Source of the DNA: Paramoeba atlantica
Lineage: Eukaryota > Discosea
DNA: 64,000 nt
Direction of reading: 5' to 3'
NCBI GenBank assembly: GCA_977017575.1
Contig: CDRNVI010000053.1
Span: 806,001 to 870,000, forward strand
The position numbers were made by a program, and so were the translations under genes. This document shows, in pieces, positions 38,103 through 50,700 of this stretch (position 1 is the stretch's first letter; each line of letters begins with the position of its first letter). Below the pieces are notes generated by a model that worked only from the letters and a program-made list of their open reading frames with translations, searched no databases and had not been told where the DNA came from.

Positions 38103-38650
38103 ATAATTTTATCCTACTATTGGGCTTCTCTATTTCAATAAGCCTCGTCAACCTGACAACGCGAGTAATACGCGGGAGTTCCGATACTTCATGTACCGAT
38201 AAACTGCATCTAAGAGCTCCAGTTTCCACATAAAAGCAGTTTTCCAGTCAACTTCGCATTGCGAAGCAATTGAGCTCATTGGATCACCTTGACACAGTTT
38301 TACTCAAAAAGAGAATTTCTGCTTTCCATTCTTTTTTTGCAAGACATGTAGGGGTATAGCAATGATAAACGTTTTCGACAACTCCCCTTCTTCCAACGTT
38401 TCCTGCAAATATTTTCAAAGTGTTTCGCTGTACACCATGTACCCCCATTTCTTTTGTAAGTATTACTTGAACGTCAACTCGATGCCACTTCTTTTCATCA
38501 CTCCAAAAAAATGGTCCTCTTTTTATACCTCGTAATATTCATGTACCCTCTTAGTATTCCTACCAGGAATATTAACCCGAACAGTGGTTTAGTAAAAATT
38601 AAAAACAAATGTCTTTTAAACCACTTATAATAGAACTTCATTATCGTTAT
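38103..38650 (+). other. intergenic USP to HYPK-like gene
   Basis: About 550 bp. A TE-end-like stretch at 38553-38595 (TATTCCTACCAGGAATATTA followed by ACCCGAACAGTGG) resembles the right end of element C. Immediately downstream, AGTGGTTTA and TAAACCACT form a small inverted pair around 38582-38624. No gene recognised. Confidence 0.45.
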
Positions 38651-38664
38651 CTCCTTCAGATCCA

Positions 38665-39000
38665 ATGACAAAGAGTTCTCACGGCACCATGGTTGATACT
38701 GATCTTGATCGCTTAAACTCCAATTTTGTCGGTGCAAATATTGTTTCTCACGCGGATGTGGATATCTCAGATGTCGCATCAGCTGTGCGTAAATTTCACG
38801 ACCTAAACCAAAAGAAAAGGGAAATGGAAAATTTTCGACAGAAACGCTTATCTAAGGTTGATCTTACAGGAAAAGATCACATCGTAAAAGAACTCAGCTC
38901 TGAATTGGGCATAACCCGCAAGGAAGCAGAACAAATTCTACGTGAAAATGATGGCGACCTCGCCAAATGTATTCAAAACATATTGGGCATTAATATTTGA
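38665..39000 (+). CDS. HYPK: HYPK-like protein with UBA domain
   Basis: A 111-residue protein. An acidic, helical N-terminal part with DISDVASAVRKFHDLNQKKR is followed by a C-terminal UBA domain: KDHIVKELSSELGITRKEAE and QILRENDGDLAKCIQNILGI. The combination of a short N-terminal helix and a HYPK/NAC-alpha-type UBA with LRE(N/H)(D/M)G matches HYPK, the chaperone-like partner and inhibitor of the NatA N-terminal acetyltransferase at the ribosome. The N-terminal part of NAC-alpha itself (NAC domain) is absent, so NAC-alpha is unlikely. A pyrimidine tract plus AG (TATCTCCTTCAG, AG 38658-38659) precedes the ATG by five bases. Confidence 0.7.
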   Translation: MTKSSHGTMVDTDLDRLNSNFVGANIVSHADVDISDVASAVRKFHDLNQKKREMENFRQKRLSKVDLTGKDHIVKELSSELGITRKEAEQILRENDGDLAKCIQNILGINI

Positions 39001-39064
39001 GACAACGCTGTTTTTTTACGCACCCCCGTACTTGGCAAGACCAGTGTTAAACGTAGTCCTCTTA

Positions 39065-39361
39065 CCGTATACCCCCCCCAGTAAGGTACCCCCCCAGTAA
39101 GAGAGATTTGGCCCTTTTTGGGCTGACCCCAAGTAAGAGAGATCTGGCTTGGGAGCCCCACAGGATGCGTATAGGGCGTACGGGGTGAGTGTCCGCATGT
39201 CGGGGGCCTCGAGGGTAACCCTAATAAGCGTTTTAACACGTTTTCAGAGGAAAAAATAGGAAAACTTGTCAAAAAAGTTGGGAGAAAAGAGAAAAAACCC
39301 CCAGTAAGAGAGATTTGGCCATTTTGACCCAAAACCCATTCTCTTACTGGGGGGTATACGG
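39065..39361. mobile_element. MITE with GTATACCCCCC...GTAAGAG ends (full copy)
   Basis: Ends CCGTATACCCCCCCAGTAA (39065) and its inverse (39343-39361), each bordered by TA, which suggests a Tc1/mariner-type TA target duplication. The block GTAAGAGAGAT(T/C)TGG recurs inside at about 39098, 39131 and 39305. The short copy at 10925-11013 equals the two ends joined. Confidence 0.7.
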
Positions 39362-39494
39362 TAGTATTTTATTATAAAGCTATTCATGCAAAATGTAAGG
39401 GGGCGACTATTCGTGTCCCTAGCTATTAGGTTAATTGGCTATTAGGTTCCTTAATTTGACGCATACTTAGTGAAATTTTTTTCTAACTATTAAT

Positions 39495-41234
39495 ATGGGA
39501 AAGCCGGGAAAAAAAGCTGGCAATCGTCTTGGTCCGTCTACGGATCCGAACCGCACTGCAGTACACATTGTCGGCCGCACGGATCTGCGTTCCCAAAGAA
39601 AAGTTCGTGTGCTAAAAATGTACAAATCTAAAATTACGAGAGACAGTCAAACGGGACGAATTTTAACGGGTAGCGTCTTATCTGCATCTGAACGTGTGCC
39701 ACAAAGCGTGGCACGAATAGCACCAGACCGTCGCTGGTTTGGAAACACTCGTGTTATAGGTTCGCATGCACTACAAGCCGCACGAGGAGAGATGCACGAG
39801 AGGCAAAGTGATCCATACTCTATCGTTCTTCGTCATAGCAAGCTTCCTTTAAGTTTGCTTCAAAAGGAACAAACAGGCAAGATGAAAAATGCTACAAAAT
39901 TTGAAAAAACAAGTACGGCAACTCAGAATGCGGCAGCAGCTGGATCTTCCTTGCAAAGTAAAACGCCTATGCGCTTCGTTGACACGTTTGGTACTAAGTC
40001 CCGTCGAAAAAGGGTAAGCCTTTCATCAGTTAGCATAGAACAGTTCCGCGACGAGGCTCAAACTCGTATGACTTCCTATAACGAATCATCCGTACATGCA
40101 ATTGGTACAAATGATGAAAATATGAATCACGTAAGCGCTCATTTATTTGGGAACGTTGAACATGGTCAGAACACCTCTTCCCTGCGAGTTTTTGAGAAAG
40201 GTCAAAGCAGTCGGTGTTGGGGTGAAACTCATAAAGTTATTGACAGCTCCGACGTTATACTCTATGTCCTTGATGCTCGAGATCCAATGGGCACTCGCTC
40301 ACCTTTTTTAGAATCCTATCTTCGTCGGGAGAAAGTGCATAAGCATCTCGTTTTGATTCTTAATAAATGCGACTTGGTTCCTTCATGGGCTGTTGCACGG
40401 TGGCTTCAAATTTTATCTAAAGAGTACCCAACACTTGCGTTGCACAGCTCACCGACTCATCCCTTTGGAAAAGGAAATCTAATTAACCTCTTACGTCAAT
40501 TTTCTCGATTGCATAATGTGACTCATGGCTCTAAAGCTATTAACAACGCAACGGGCAATAAAGCGTCTAGAAGCCATAAAACTAATCGTTCCCGTAATCC
40601 TATAAGCGTAGGAATTCTTGGATATCCTAATGTCGGTAAAAGTTCTCTCATAAATACATTGCGAAGAAAAAAGGTATGTAAGGTGGCACCCATTCCTGGA
40701 GAGACGAAAGTATGGCAATATGTCATGCTTACTCGGAGCATTTATCTTATTGATTGTCCGGGGGTAGTTTATGACAAGGAGTCAAACAGCGAGGTTCAAA
40801 GCGTTTTAAAGGGTGTTGTACGAGTGGAACGGCTCGCCGGCGTTTGCAAAACAAGTATGATTGATACTGTTCTGAAAATAGTAAAACATACCGACCTACG
40901 TTCTCGATACAAGCTCGACTCTTTCTGTGAAGGTAAATGGGGAAGTAATGCAGACTTCTTTCTTACTTGTGTGGCGAATGTCAGAGGGAAGCTTCTTCCC
41001 GGTGGTCTTCCCGATACGGAAGCTGCGGCACGTATAGTATTGTATGACTGGCAACGTGGCCAACTCCCATGGTTCAGTGCCCCTCCATTTTCTTCGAATC
41101 AAAAATGTCGCGAGGCTCAGGACGTCCCAGAAGCACAATGTTTAAAATGGATAGAAAATTACGCTTCTTTTAATATAGTAGATCAACACCTCGTGAACGC
41201 ATTGAATGAGAAGGACGAAATTTTTGGTTCCTAG
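39495..41234 (+). CDS. GNL2: nucleolar GTPase GNL2 / NOG2 (NGP-1)
   Basis: A 579-residue circularly permuted GTPase. The N-terminal NGP1 domain has the expected TDPNR, RKVRVLKMYK and RRWFGNTRVI (residues about 15-90) and DPYSIVLRHSKLPLSLL. The G-motifs appear in permuted order: G4 NKCD at about 288-292, G1 GYPNVGKSS at about 376-384, G3 DCPG near 421. GETKVWQY and GVVYDKESN also match the family. C-terminal NDWQRG-like YDWQRGQLPWFSAPP is near 516-530. NOG2 is a placeholder GTPase on pre-60S particles, released before nuclear export, near where RPL10 later binds. Human GNL2 is longer; the basic C-terminal tail is shortened here, as in yeast. Confidence 0.95.
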   Translation: MGKPGKKAGNRLGPSTDPNRTAVHIVGRTDLRSQRKVRVLKMYKSKITRDSQTGRILTGSVLSASERVPQSVARIAPDRRWFGNTRVIGSHALQAARGEMHERQSDPYSIVLRHSKLPLSLLQKEQTGKMKNATKFEKTSTATQNAAAAGSSLQSKTPMRFVDTFGTKSRRKRVSLSSVSIEQFRDEAQTRMTSYNESSVHAIGTNDENMNHVSAHLFGNVEHGQNTSSLRVFEKGQSSRCWGETHKVIDSSDVILYVLDARDPMGTRSPFLESYLRREKVHKHLVLILNKCDLVPSWAVARWLQILSKEYPTLALHSSPTHPFGKGNLINLLRQFSRLHNVTHGSKAINNATGNKASRSHKTNRSRNPISVGILGYPNVGKSSLINTLRRKKVCKVAPIPGETKVWQYVMLTRSIYLIDCPGVVYDKESNSEVQSVLKGVVRVERLAGVCKTSMIDTVLKIVKHTDLRSRYKLDSFCEGKWGSNADFFLTCVANVRGKLLPGGLPDTEAAARIVLYDWQRGQLPWFSAPPFSSNQKCREAQDVPEAQCLKWIENYASFNIVDQHLVNALNEKDEIFGS

Positions 41235-41759
41235 GGGCTTTGTTCTGTGCGAAGATAAACTGTTCGGATTGTTTCTGCTATCAGAATATAGTTTAAATCG
41301 AAATACATGCAAATTAGGGTTTTGTAATTATCTGTATTGCACATGCCATGTTATGATCTACACGTATTTTCGATCTCTGTTTTTATCCGTCTACCTTTAC
41401 ATGTGCGTAGAGATTTGATAGTCATTTATTCAAGAATATTTGATTATGTAGATTCTGTTTTCTGTAATTCTATTTATAAACATTTTGTTTACATATTCTT
41501 GTCCCTTTTTTATCCTTTTTGTGTTCTTCTGTACTCTTCAGAAGAAAAGTGTCGTTCAAAATACATGTATATCGGTGTTTGTCGTGGACATTTTCAGTTT
41601 CTTCTATGAAATTTTGGGGACGCTACTCGTGCATACAGTATGTATGCACACATACAGTATGTATATACAGTATGTATGTACACATAATACATACAGTTAT
41701 ACGTGTACATGTAATCTAGATAACTTGCATTCGTAAAAGAGAGTTTTAGAAAGTAATTC
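41235..41759 (+). other. intergenic before TOR, with ATACAGTATGTA tandem
   Basis: About 525 bp, T-rich. Between 41630 and 41700 the unit ATACAGTATGTAT recurs four times with interspersed CACACAT, giving local palindromes. Candidate acceptor AGs occur (for example ATTTTCAG near 41597), but none is decisive. Confidence 0.4.
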
Positions 41760-44700
41760 ATGATTTCTACTGATAAAGGGAGCTATCTCTTGTCAGAGGA
41801 CCACTTTTTGGTTAAGGCGTCTGCAGGAACCAACGTTTTTCTCATATCTGAACTTTTTTCGAGTCTTCGCGAGCAAGCAAATATGTATCACCCCTACGCA
41901 CCTGAAGAAACTTTTGAATGTGTTTCTGCTATTAAGGATCATATTCAAGCCTACTTGGCACAATTAGGGCGCGAACACATAGAACGTATTAATCAAGAAC
42001 TGAACTATACATTCAGTGCCAATTCATTGGCCGGGATTCAGGTAATGGAGGCTTTGATTGATGTACCATATATGGAGCATCGAACGAAAAGAGCTCGGTT
42101 TTCTAACTTACTGGCTGCTGCGCTTCAAGTTGCCAATAATGAAGTCACCGTTGATGCTGCAATCTCAGGTTTACATGCACTTGTGAGAGACGGAGGCTCT
42201 TTGGCAATCGAGATTGTTTCTTCTGAGGCTATGCAATGTCTTGAATGGATGGCTGTAGCAGACACTGATCACTATCTTTATACCTCCTGTCGAATAATTG
42301 GCATGCTTGCCGCAGAAGTACCGGAAATGCTACGACCTTCGATTTCAACTGAACCTTTGTTACAGAGTATATGGATTTCACTTTGTCATCCATGTCAAAG
42401 AACGCGTGAATACGCTGGAGAAGCATTAGATCGACTTGTTCATGCAGCAATTGTTCCCCAACAGGCGTTATCCCGCAGTGTAACACAGTGTGAGATGTAT
42501 CTTTCAAAAAAATGTCCGATTAGATTTTGGCACGGGTCTCTCCTGATGCTAATTTGCATTGCTCGAAACACACGAAATCCTGATTATGCTATGACTGTAA
42601 TGGATTTCGTTCTTCAAAAACGTCTTCATACTGACTTATGTTGTCGTTTGACGTTGATTCGCATGATACCTTTTTTTCCGCTAATGACGGACCTTTTCGT
42701 TGCATGTTACATTACGCGCACACTTCGGGAGGTTCTCTATTTCTACACATCAAATGGCGACCCGGCAACAAAATCGTGTGCCTTTATCGCTCTTGCAGAA
42801 CTCATTTCTAATCTAAAACGAGAAGCTGTATTACCCCATCTTAATGACATGATGAAGCGCACGCTAGACGCTTTGTGTAAAGTTGCTAGTGAAGAAGAAG
42901 AAGCAAATAAACAAGTTGATCCTATTTCAGAGAAACCGGGACAAATTCCGATCTCCACTTCAGACTCTGTTAGCATTGCGTCGAAGGCGAACGACATTTC
43001 AGAGACGTCTGACAGTATGGACGGAAACAAGGAAATGTCTCGCATTGGGAGTCCATCTGGAGTTGCTCCCTCTTGTGTATTTCCATTGCCAGAAAATACT
43101 AAGGGTACAACAGAGTCAGCAAATTCAATGCCTGATTCACATATTACGAAACGCAACGTTACGATTGAGGCCTTAAAATGCTTAGGTGAAATAGCCAAAA
43201 TCAGTGACAAAGCATGGTTGCAACCACAAATCGAGGCTTTCATGGATCGTTTATTTGCTGGCGGACTAAATCGTTTCTTGACAGACTCCCTTAGTATTCT
43301 TGGAGAATCACTTCCGGAATTTGTTCCAACCTTTCAAGAAAGGCTTCTCACCATCATAATGCATACGTTACAAACTCCGAAGGAAAACTATGTTGCGAGC
43401 ACCGAGTCCTCTAAGCTTTTGCCGTACAGAGGCAAGCGTCGTCCTCGAATTCGCATTTATGGTCGTAGTTCTCTGACTTTGAAACTCACAGCTCAACTGA
43501 GTGACATATCCCACTTCAGGGACTTTGGTGTATCAGACAAATTCGATCCTTACAGGGACAAAACTCGACACTATGAGCAAGATGAAGGAAAGGTCGCAGG
43601 AAAGCCATCTCTTGAAGACCGTATTCTTGCCGTTCGTACTCTGGCCACATTCAACCCTAAATCCAACGACATGATACAAGGCCTTTTGAGAACCCACCTA
43701 GCCCCCCTTCTCAAAGACCCCAGCGTGGAGCTACGAGAAGTCGTAGTTCGCACTATTCTTAAGATATTTAGCGTCTCATTGGACATAGGTACAGATATCA
43801 CATCCCCCCTCTCAAGTACTACAACCATGTCGCCAACATCCTCACAAAGTTGCCTGATGGTTGATACTGATATTTTGAGAGAAATAGTTGATATTGGCGT
43901 AGCAGACATTGCCGATGGTGTTCGCTACGAGGTAATGAAAGGCTTGGATTCGCGATTAGACTCCCACTTGGCTTCACCGGACATTTTGGAAACTCTTTTT
44001 ATGTCGCTTCACGACGAAAAATTGGGAGTTCGCGAGGCGGGTCTTAGTGTTATTTGTCGTCTTACCAAAGTACATCCTGCGTATGTCATTCCTGCATTGA
44101 AGAAAATACAAGCACAGTTCATTGCTGAGCTACAACATAGTCGCAATTACGCCTATATGGAGCACTCGGCTCGGATGCTTCTACAAATGATATGCAATGA
44201 CATTCCTGTAGAATCACACGGTTCTCCGCAGCAAGATTTTTTGGGACTGGTACTTGAAAAAATACAATCCGGTTCTGGGCCATCACAATTATGTACCACA
44301 CTGTTTGAATTAGTAAGCGGAATAGTTCAGAGATCCATACTTCACCACGACGAGAAAACTACAGGAAATTCTAAAGTTTTGGACGTTGTGGTATCTTCCG
44401 TACAGGATCGAACATCTTCGATACGTCGACGCGCCGCGTTGAATGCACTCGCAGGTATTCTAAGAAGCACTTCTCTTGTATCTGAAGCTTTTCATAAAGC
44501 TTTCCCAGACTTATTCTCAGTCCTGTTACAATGTCTTCATGGCGAAACAAGAGTTGATACACTCACTCGCAGGGAAGTACTTTGTGTTCTCGGAACCGTG
44601 GGGGCAGTTGACCCCATGAGGTTAAAAAGGTTACACGTTCGAAGAAGAGAACAGCGCTTGACGGACGATGAGGCCTCTGCGGTTGAAAGGTTTCTTGTAC

Positions 44701-47700
44701 GTACGATCCTTCCGGCTCGCTGCAATCGTCGGATTGCGGAGCACTATCCTGCCGTTCTCCTTTCTGCTCTAGTTAAAATTTTGAGCTCTCGTTCGATAGT
44801 CTCTGCCTCAGCGATGCAAACCATGAGTTCTCTTCTTACTACCTTGAAGCCAACTCAGCTAGTGCCACACTTGGAGCTTCTCCTGCCTATTGGTCTCCAG
44901 CTTTTATCCGATGCGAACCGGCGCGTCTTTCACGCAGATGTTTTGTCTCATATGCTTTCATTATTACACATTGATCAACAAAAGGCCGATGCTAGTGATG
45001 GATGTCGTCATGCCTTGGTTGTTTTAGAAGCTCTGAGCACATATTGCGAAACCTGTGACACGAATAGTGCCAATACTACTTCTTGCCGGATCCTTGTAAA
45101 TGTCGTTAAAATTTTGTCTGAGATAGCGCGCTCTTTTTCCACTGTTATCCGTCCCGGCATCGAAAGCTGGATTTTCAATTTTATGGTACAACGCATGATT
45201 GAAGATCGTACTGAGAAGCGTGAAATATGTATGCTTGTCATCCAAGGCTTTGAAAGTTTTATTTCGGCGCTCGACAAGGATATTTATTATCTTGTCCCTC
45301 TGATTTTACAGTACATCAAGCCTGCAGCGCACACGCCGACAGGGATAGCACTTAATATGCATTGCTTAAATTTTCTTTCCGTCGCCGCTAAACAGACAAA
45401 CTTTAAAGAAATAAGTACACGTACAGTGCATCATCTTCTTCGACTATTAGAACACACACCGAGTCGCACAGTGGAACATAAGACAACTGAAGTTCTTTGC
45501 GAAATTTTAAAAGCCCTGGGTAAATTCGGAAGCAAGTTCCTGCCGTTAATTCAAATGTACTCAGAGGCCAAGGGTGTCACTGATTCGAATTTTCAACAGC
45601 TTATTCAGCATTTTTCGGGAGTCCAAAATATTCGCACTGATAAAGAAGCTCCTGCAACATCTCCTACATCTCGATCTGCGGAAATCCCTTTTACTGGCGC
45701 CGTGACATCCAGTACAGGTAGTTCCGATCAGACCATCCTCATACTGCGTATGACTCCCCGACGAGAAGTTACACAGAACGAAATTACTTCCACGTTAGCA
45801 AAAGCTCTTGGCACTCCAGCTAGTGATATTGAACTGGTTCATCTTCAACGCACAGTTCCCTACTTGGGTCACATGTACGCCCATATTCGTTTTATTGGTA
45901 GCAATGCACTTCGACTACAAAACTTACTTTTTCAAAAAACGGAGGAAAACTGTTTACCGGCATCTTTACATATAGAAAGTGTCAAACAGAAACAAACTGA
46001 ATTAGTTCCCGAAGAGGGCCTTTCCACACTTATGAGCTTCTTTTCCGGTTCAGTCCCTATAGATCGAAGCACCGCAGAATGGATGCAATGGTTCGACAGC
46101 TTATCGCTAGAAATGTTGCGACACAGCACTGATTCTGGTATGCGATGCATATCATCTCTCGCCAACGAATACAGTCCTCTGATTCGAGATTTGTTTCCCT
46201 ATGTTTTTCACAATGTGTTCAGAAGTTTGCGTGAAGATATTCAAAGCAATATAATGCACTACCTTACGCGCATGGTTCTCGTCTGTGAAAAGGAAGTATC
46301 TGCCCTCTTAATATCTTTGGTTGAGTTTCTTATGCCCTATCGCGTCCCCAAACCCTCTGTAGAATTTTTCTACGGGAAACTTGAAACCCGCCGTGTTCAA
46401 CGTGGTAACCTCTTTGATAAATTCGGAATTGGATACGGAGAAGGTACGGATCCGAAGCCCGCAGATACCGTGTATAATGACCACGTCGTCGTGACACGAA
46501 TAGCTGAAAATTCACCTGGAGCCAATGCCAAAGTACCCGTGGGATCGATTCTTATTGAAATCGACGGGATTCCTGTTCAACGCGTCTCCGAAATTCATTC
46601 TCTACTGGACGGCAGGCTTGAAATCATGTTAACGATACAACCACCTCCCAGAGCGCGATACGTTCATATCATGCGTCCATTTTTTGATCTTGATGTGTTA
46701 ATTCAAGTTTCTCTGGACGCAAATAACTACGCACGAGCACTTCTTTTTTGTGAAACGCAATATATTGAAACTCCTGTAGAGAAGCACGTACATGATTTTC
46801 GAATGGTAAGTCGATTGACATCTCTCTACCAACAATTACACCTTCCAGAGGGAGCGAGTGGTCTTCTTGAACAACTTCTGCGCGATACACAACAGACTCG
46901 GAGCGAGACTTCCAGAAATCTTAAACACGGAGACAACGAAGTAGAGTACCTCATAGAGAAATTCGCCTGCGAGACTGGCCGCGGCGAGGCATTGGAAACT
47001 TTACAACAGTATTCCAGGGCGATTGAGACTTACCGTACTCGTTTATCGGAGTCTGATGCCAAGGGCATGCTTCCTGATCACAGCCAAGTCCTGGGGTTAT
47101 GTCGCTGCTACCGAATAGATGGCTACTGGCCAGAGCTCGTCAACGTTGTCAAAGATTATTGGAGCATTTGCACGACAAGTCAAAGGACAGACCTTGCCCT
47201 TGAATCTGCTGCTGCTGCCTGGTACATGGAGGACTGGAATTTTCTTGATTCTTGCCAACAGGTGCCTCCAGAAAAGCAGAGCGACTTCTACAAAACGGTC
47301 CTTCATATTCGATCCGGGGATTACGAGTCAGCTCAAAAATGTGTGAATCAAGGTCGGAGCCGATTGGACTGCGCACTGTCCGGATCTCTGAAAGACACCT
47401 ATGATATGGGATATGAACACTTGATGAATTTGCAGAATTTATGCGAATTAGAGGAAGTTATTTCCTATGCTCAAAACTTGGATTGGCGAGATCAGTTGCA
47501 ATCAGGATGGCAAAAACGCATTTCAAGCGCCGCTCCTGTTCCTAAACAGCTTTTGGTGAACTTATCCCTCCACGCTTTAGTACGTCCAGTTCACGAAGAT
47601 ATTCCAACCTGGATATCTTTCATAGATATTGCTCGGCAAAAGAATCGTCCACGGATGGCGGAATGTGCACTGGCTCGTCTTCTTTCTGAAGTTCCTACTC

Positions 47701-50700
47701 CGAATACATCTCCACTTCAACTGAAATTTGATCCGGCTTCATGCGATGTCTCGATTGCTATGACATATTTTAAACATTTAAAAAATATCGGTGAACTTCC
47801 TTCTGCATTCGAAAAGTTGTCCTTATTTGTCAGTACTTTCTCTCAGCGCACCGACATTGATAGCTCTGCAAAAGCGATATGTCATCTTACTCTGGGCGAG
47901 TGGAAACAGAGACTTGAGGATATCACCAGCCCATCAGGCGGGATAGTCTCTGATTTCGTGATGAAAAATCTAAAAATTGCAAAGGACTTTGATGATCAGA
48001 ATTTTCGAGCGTGGCACTCTTGGGCAATGGCTAATTTGCACACCGCTCTTTCCTCATCACCTTGGGGAGAGAGTTCCCCTACCGGGTTTGGAGAAACACA
48101 ACTTGCTTATCTAGTTTCCGCGCTGAAAGGATTTTTTCGTTCAGTGCAATTAAGTACCTCTCAAGCTTCCTCTGCAAAAGGGGTACAAAACCAAGACATA
48201 AAACTTCCCGTAACAGGTGACTCAGAGGATGACACATCCGCGTTAGTTCGTGACACTGATCTTCAAGATCTTCTTCGGATTCTTTTCATTTGGTTTAACT
48301 TTGGCCATTATACAGCTGTCTACGCTGAGATGGATCAAGGTTTAAAGCTGGTAAGACTCGATGCCTGGCTAAAGGTGCTCCCACAATTGATATCTCGTAT
48401 TGATATTATTCGCTCAGATGTACGTCAACAACTCCACCAATTATTGAGCCGTTTAGGAGAAGCGCACCCCCAGGCTATGATATACCCTCTCCAGCTTTGC
48501 GCCAACAGCTCCGAGGCTGCTTCCCGCAGCAAAGCTGCGTGTGCTCTTCTAGACTCCATTCGTAGGAAAAATGTATCACTTGTCGAAGATGTTGCCATTC
48601 TCAGCGAAGAGCTCATAAGAGTTGCCATCAGTTCTTGGGACCGCTGGCTAAACGCGATCGAAACAATTGCAAAACAGCGTCGAGGAGATGCTAGTACAGA
48701 TCTTGATCTTTACATGGAGCACATTGGGCCCCTATATTCCGTGCTAGATAACCCAAAGACAAAGGATGAGAGGCTCTTCCAAAAAACACTTGGTCCCTTA
48801 ATAAGACGTGCTTGGCGTTGCATCAACGACCTGCACGAGATTGAAATTCCAGAAGGGGAACAACCGGTAACAGAAGCCAGCCTTCCTGCCACCGAAGCAG
48901 GACGCTTTGCAGAGGCCTGGACACTACTTCGACAAGTCCACCAACGCTTAACGGAAAGAGTGCAATCACTTCCTAAAGTGGTGCCTTTAGAGGACTACTC
49001 GAGTGTTCTAGCGGAGCGCACTTTTACTCTTCCTATTCCTGGAACCTACAATCCACACGGACCCACGCTGCTCTTCTCCGGTTTTCACAGAGATCTGCGC
49101 ATCATTCCGTCCAAGCAGCGGCCACGACGCGTAACCTTACGAGGTGTAAATGGGTATGAATACAAATTTCTTCTAAAAGGGCACGAGGATTTGCGCATGG
49201 ACGAACGTGTGATGCAACTGTTTACGCTATTAAATTCGTTTTTTGCCGTAAGCCCCCAGCTGCCCGCTGGACTTTCTATTTCCACGTATAGCGTCATGCC
49301 GCTCTCTGAAAACGTCGGTTTGATTCAATGGATTGAAAATACTGAGACAGTGTATCAAATGATCACTTCGTATCGACAAGGCAGCGGGACGAGTCTTATG
49401 CTTGAAGTTAATTTATTAACGCAATTGGGAGATCTAAAGCACATCAATGACTTCAGTGACCTACCCTTCGCCAAGAAGCGCGACTATCTTCAGCATGTTC
49501 TAGACAACACCCCCACAAGTGATCTTCGGTTGCTCTTTTGGGAACGTAATGACACGAGTGAAAATTGGATTGAATACCGCACGAATTATATTCGAACGAT
49601 GGCAATGATGTCGATGGTAGGCTATGTCTTAGGTCTCGGTGATCGCCATTTGAACAACATAATGATTCATAGCAGTGGAAATGTTGTTCACATTGACTTT
49701 GGAGATTGTTTTGAGGTAGCTATGGCGCGAGAAAAATTTCCTGAAAAGGTTCCTTTTCGTCTAACGCGTATGTTGGTAGGGGCTATGGAGGCGTGCGGTC
49801 TTGATGGAACTTTTAAGCACATCTGTGAAAGAGTCATGACCGCGCTTCGTAAACACAAAGATTCCGTAACCTCTCTTTTGGAAACTTTTGCGCATGACCC
49901 TCTGCTGAGTTGGCGTCTGGATACCCTCTATGAAAGTTCAACCACAGTAGATGCCGCCAGGGAAGCAGCAAAAAAGACAGTTGAGGTCCTTGAATTTGAT
50001 GATGACCCATCTGGCCCTCCAGCGACTAAAACTCCTGGAGCGGCTACCATTGACGAGGCATCCTTATTGAACGCAGTTGAAAAGTTTTCCTTAATGCCCA
50101 CTGATGAACTTATTTCACGATCTTATCGGGAAAAGGAGTTTAAGCACCACGCGAAAAAGCTTCTGATGCCAAAAGAGAAGGCATTGACAAAGAACTCTGA
50201 AAATGAACATTCCTCAGTCAAGCTCGAGAATCTGGATGCAACTGACATGGTACGCTTGCACCAATATTGTTTACAACACTGGGACACTTTGGGTGCTACA
50301 TCTCCGAGGGCGGTTGGGTTACAAGATACAGTTGATAAAATGGAGGCGCTCTCCCTGTCTTCCCATTTAGAAACGTCTACATCATCAGAGCACACAGGTA
50401 CGCAATCTCGGGACCCAGAGACACGTTTTAAGGTGACGAATACCAAATCATTATCTGAAAAACCTTCAAGCAGGTCGGGAAGTCGGTTGACCTCTCCCAC
50501 AGCTCGATTCACGGCTGACGACCTATCAGAAAACAAGTGCAACAGTACTCTACACTTTGAGGAGGAGAACCCTCTAGAAACTAACGCCGTTACAAATGAT
50601 CCCACCGATGGTCCAGAGCCTTCTTTGGAGGATGAAGAGCCTAACTTCATGGAAACTTCCGAACACTCTCCTGTCCCGATCTGTTCCACAGGTCCCTCTC

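Noticed and set aside
41206-41736. ORFs of 66-90 codons between GNL2 and TOR
   Set aside because: Low-complexity, T-rich and partly made of the ATACAGTATGTA repeat.
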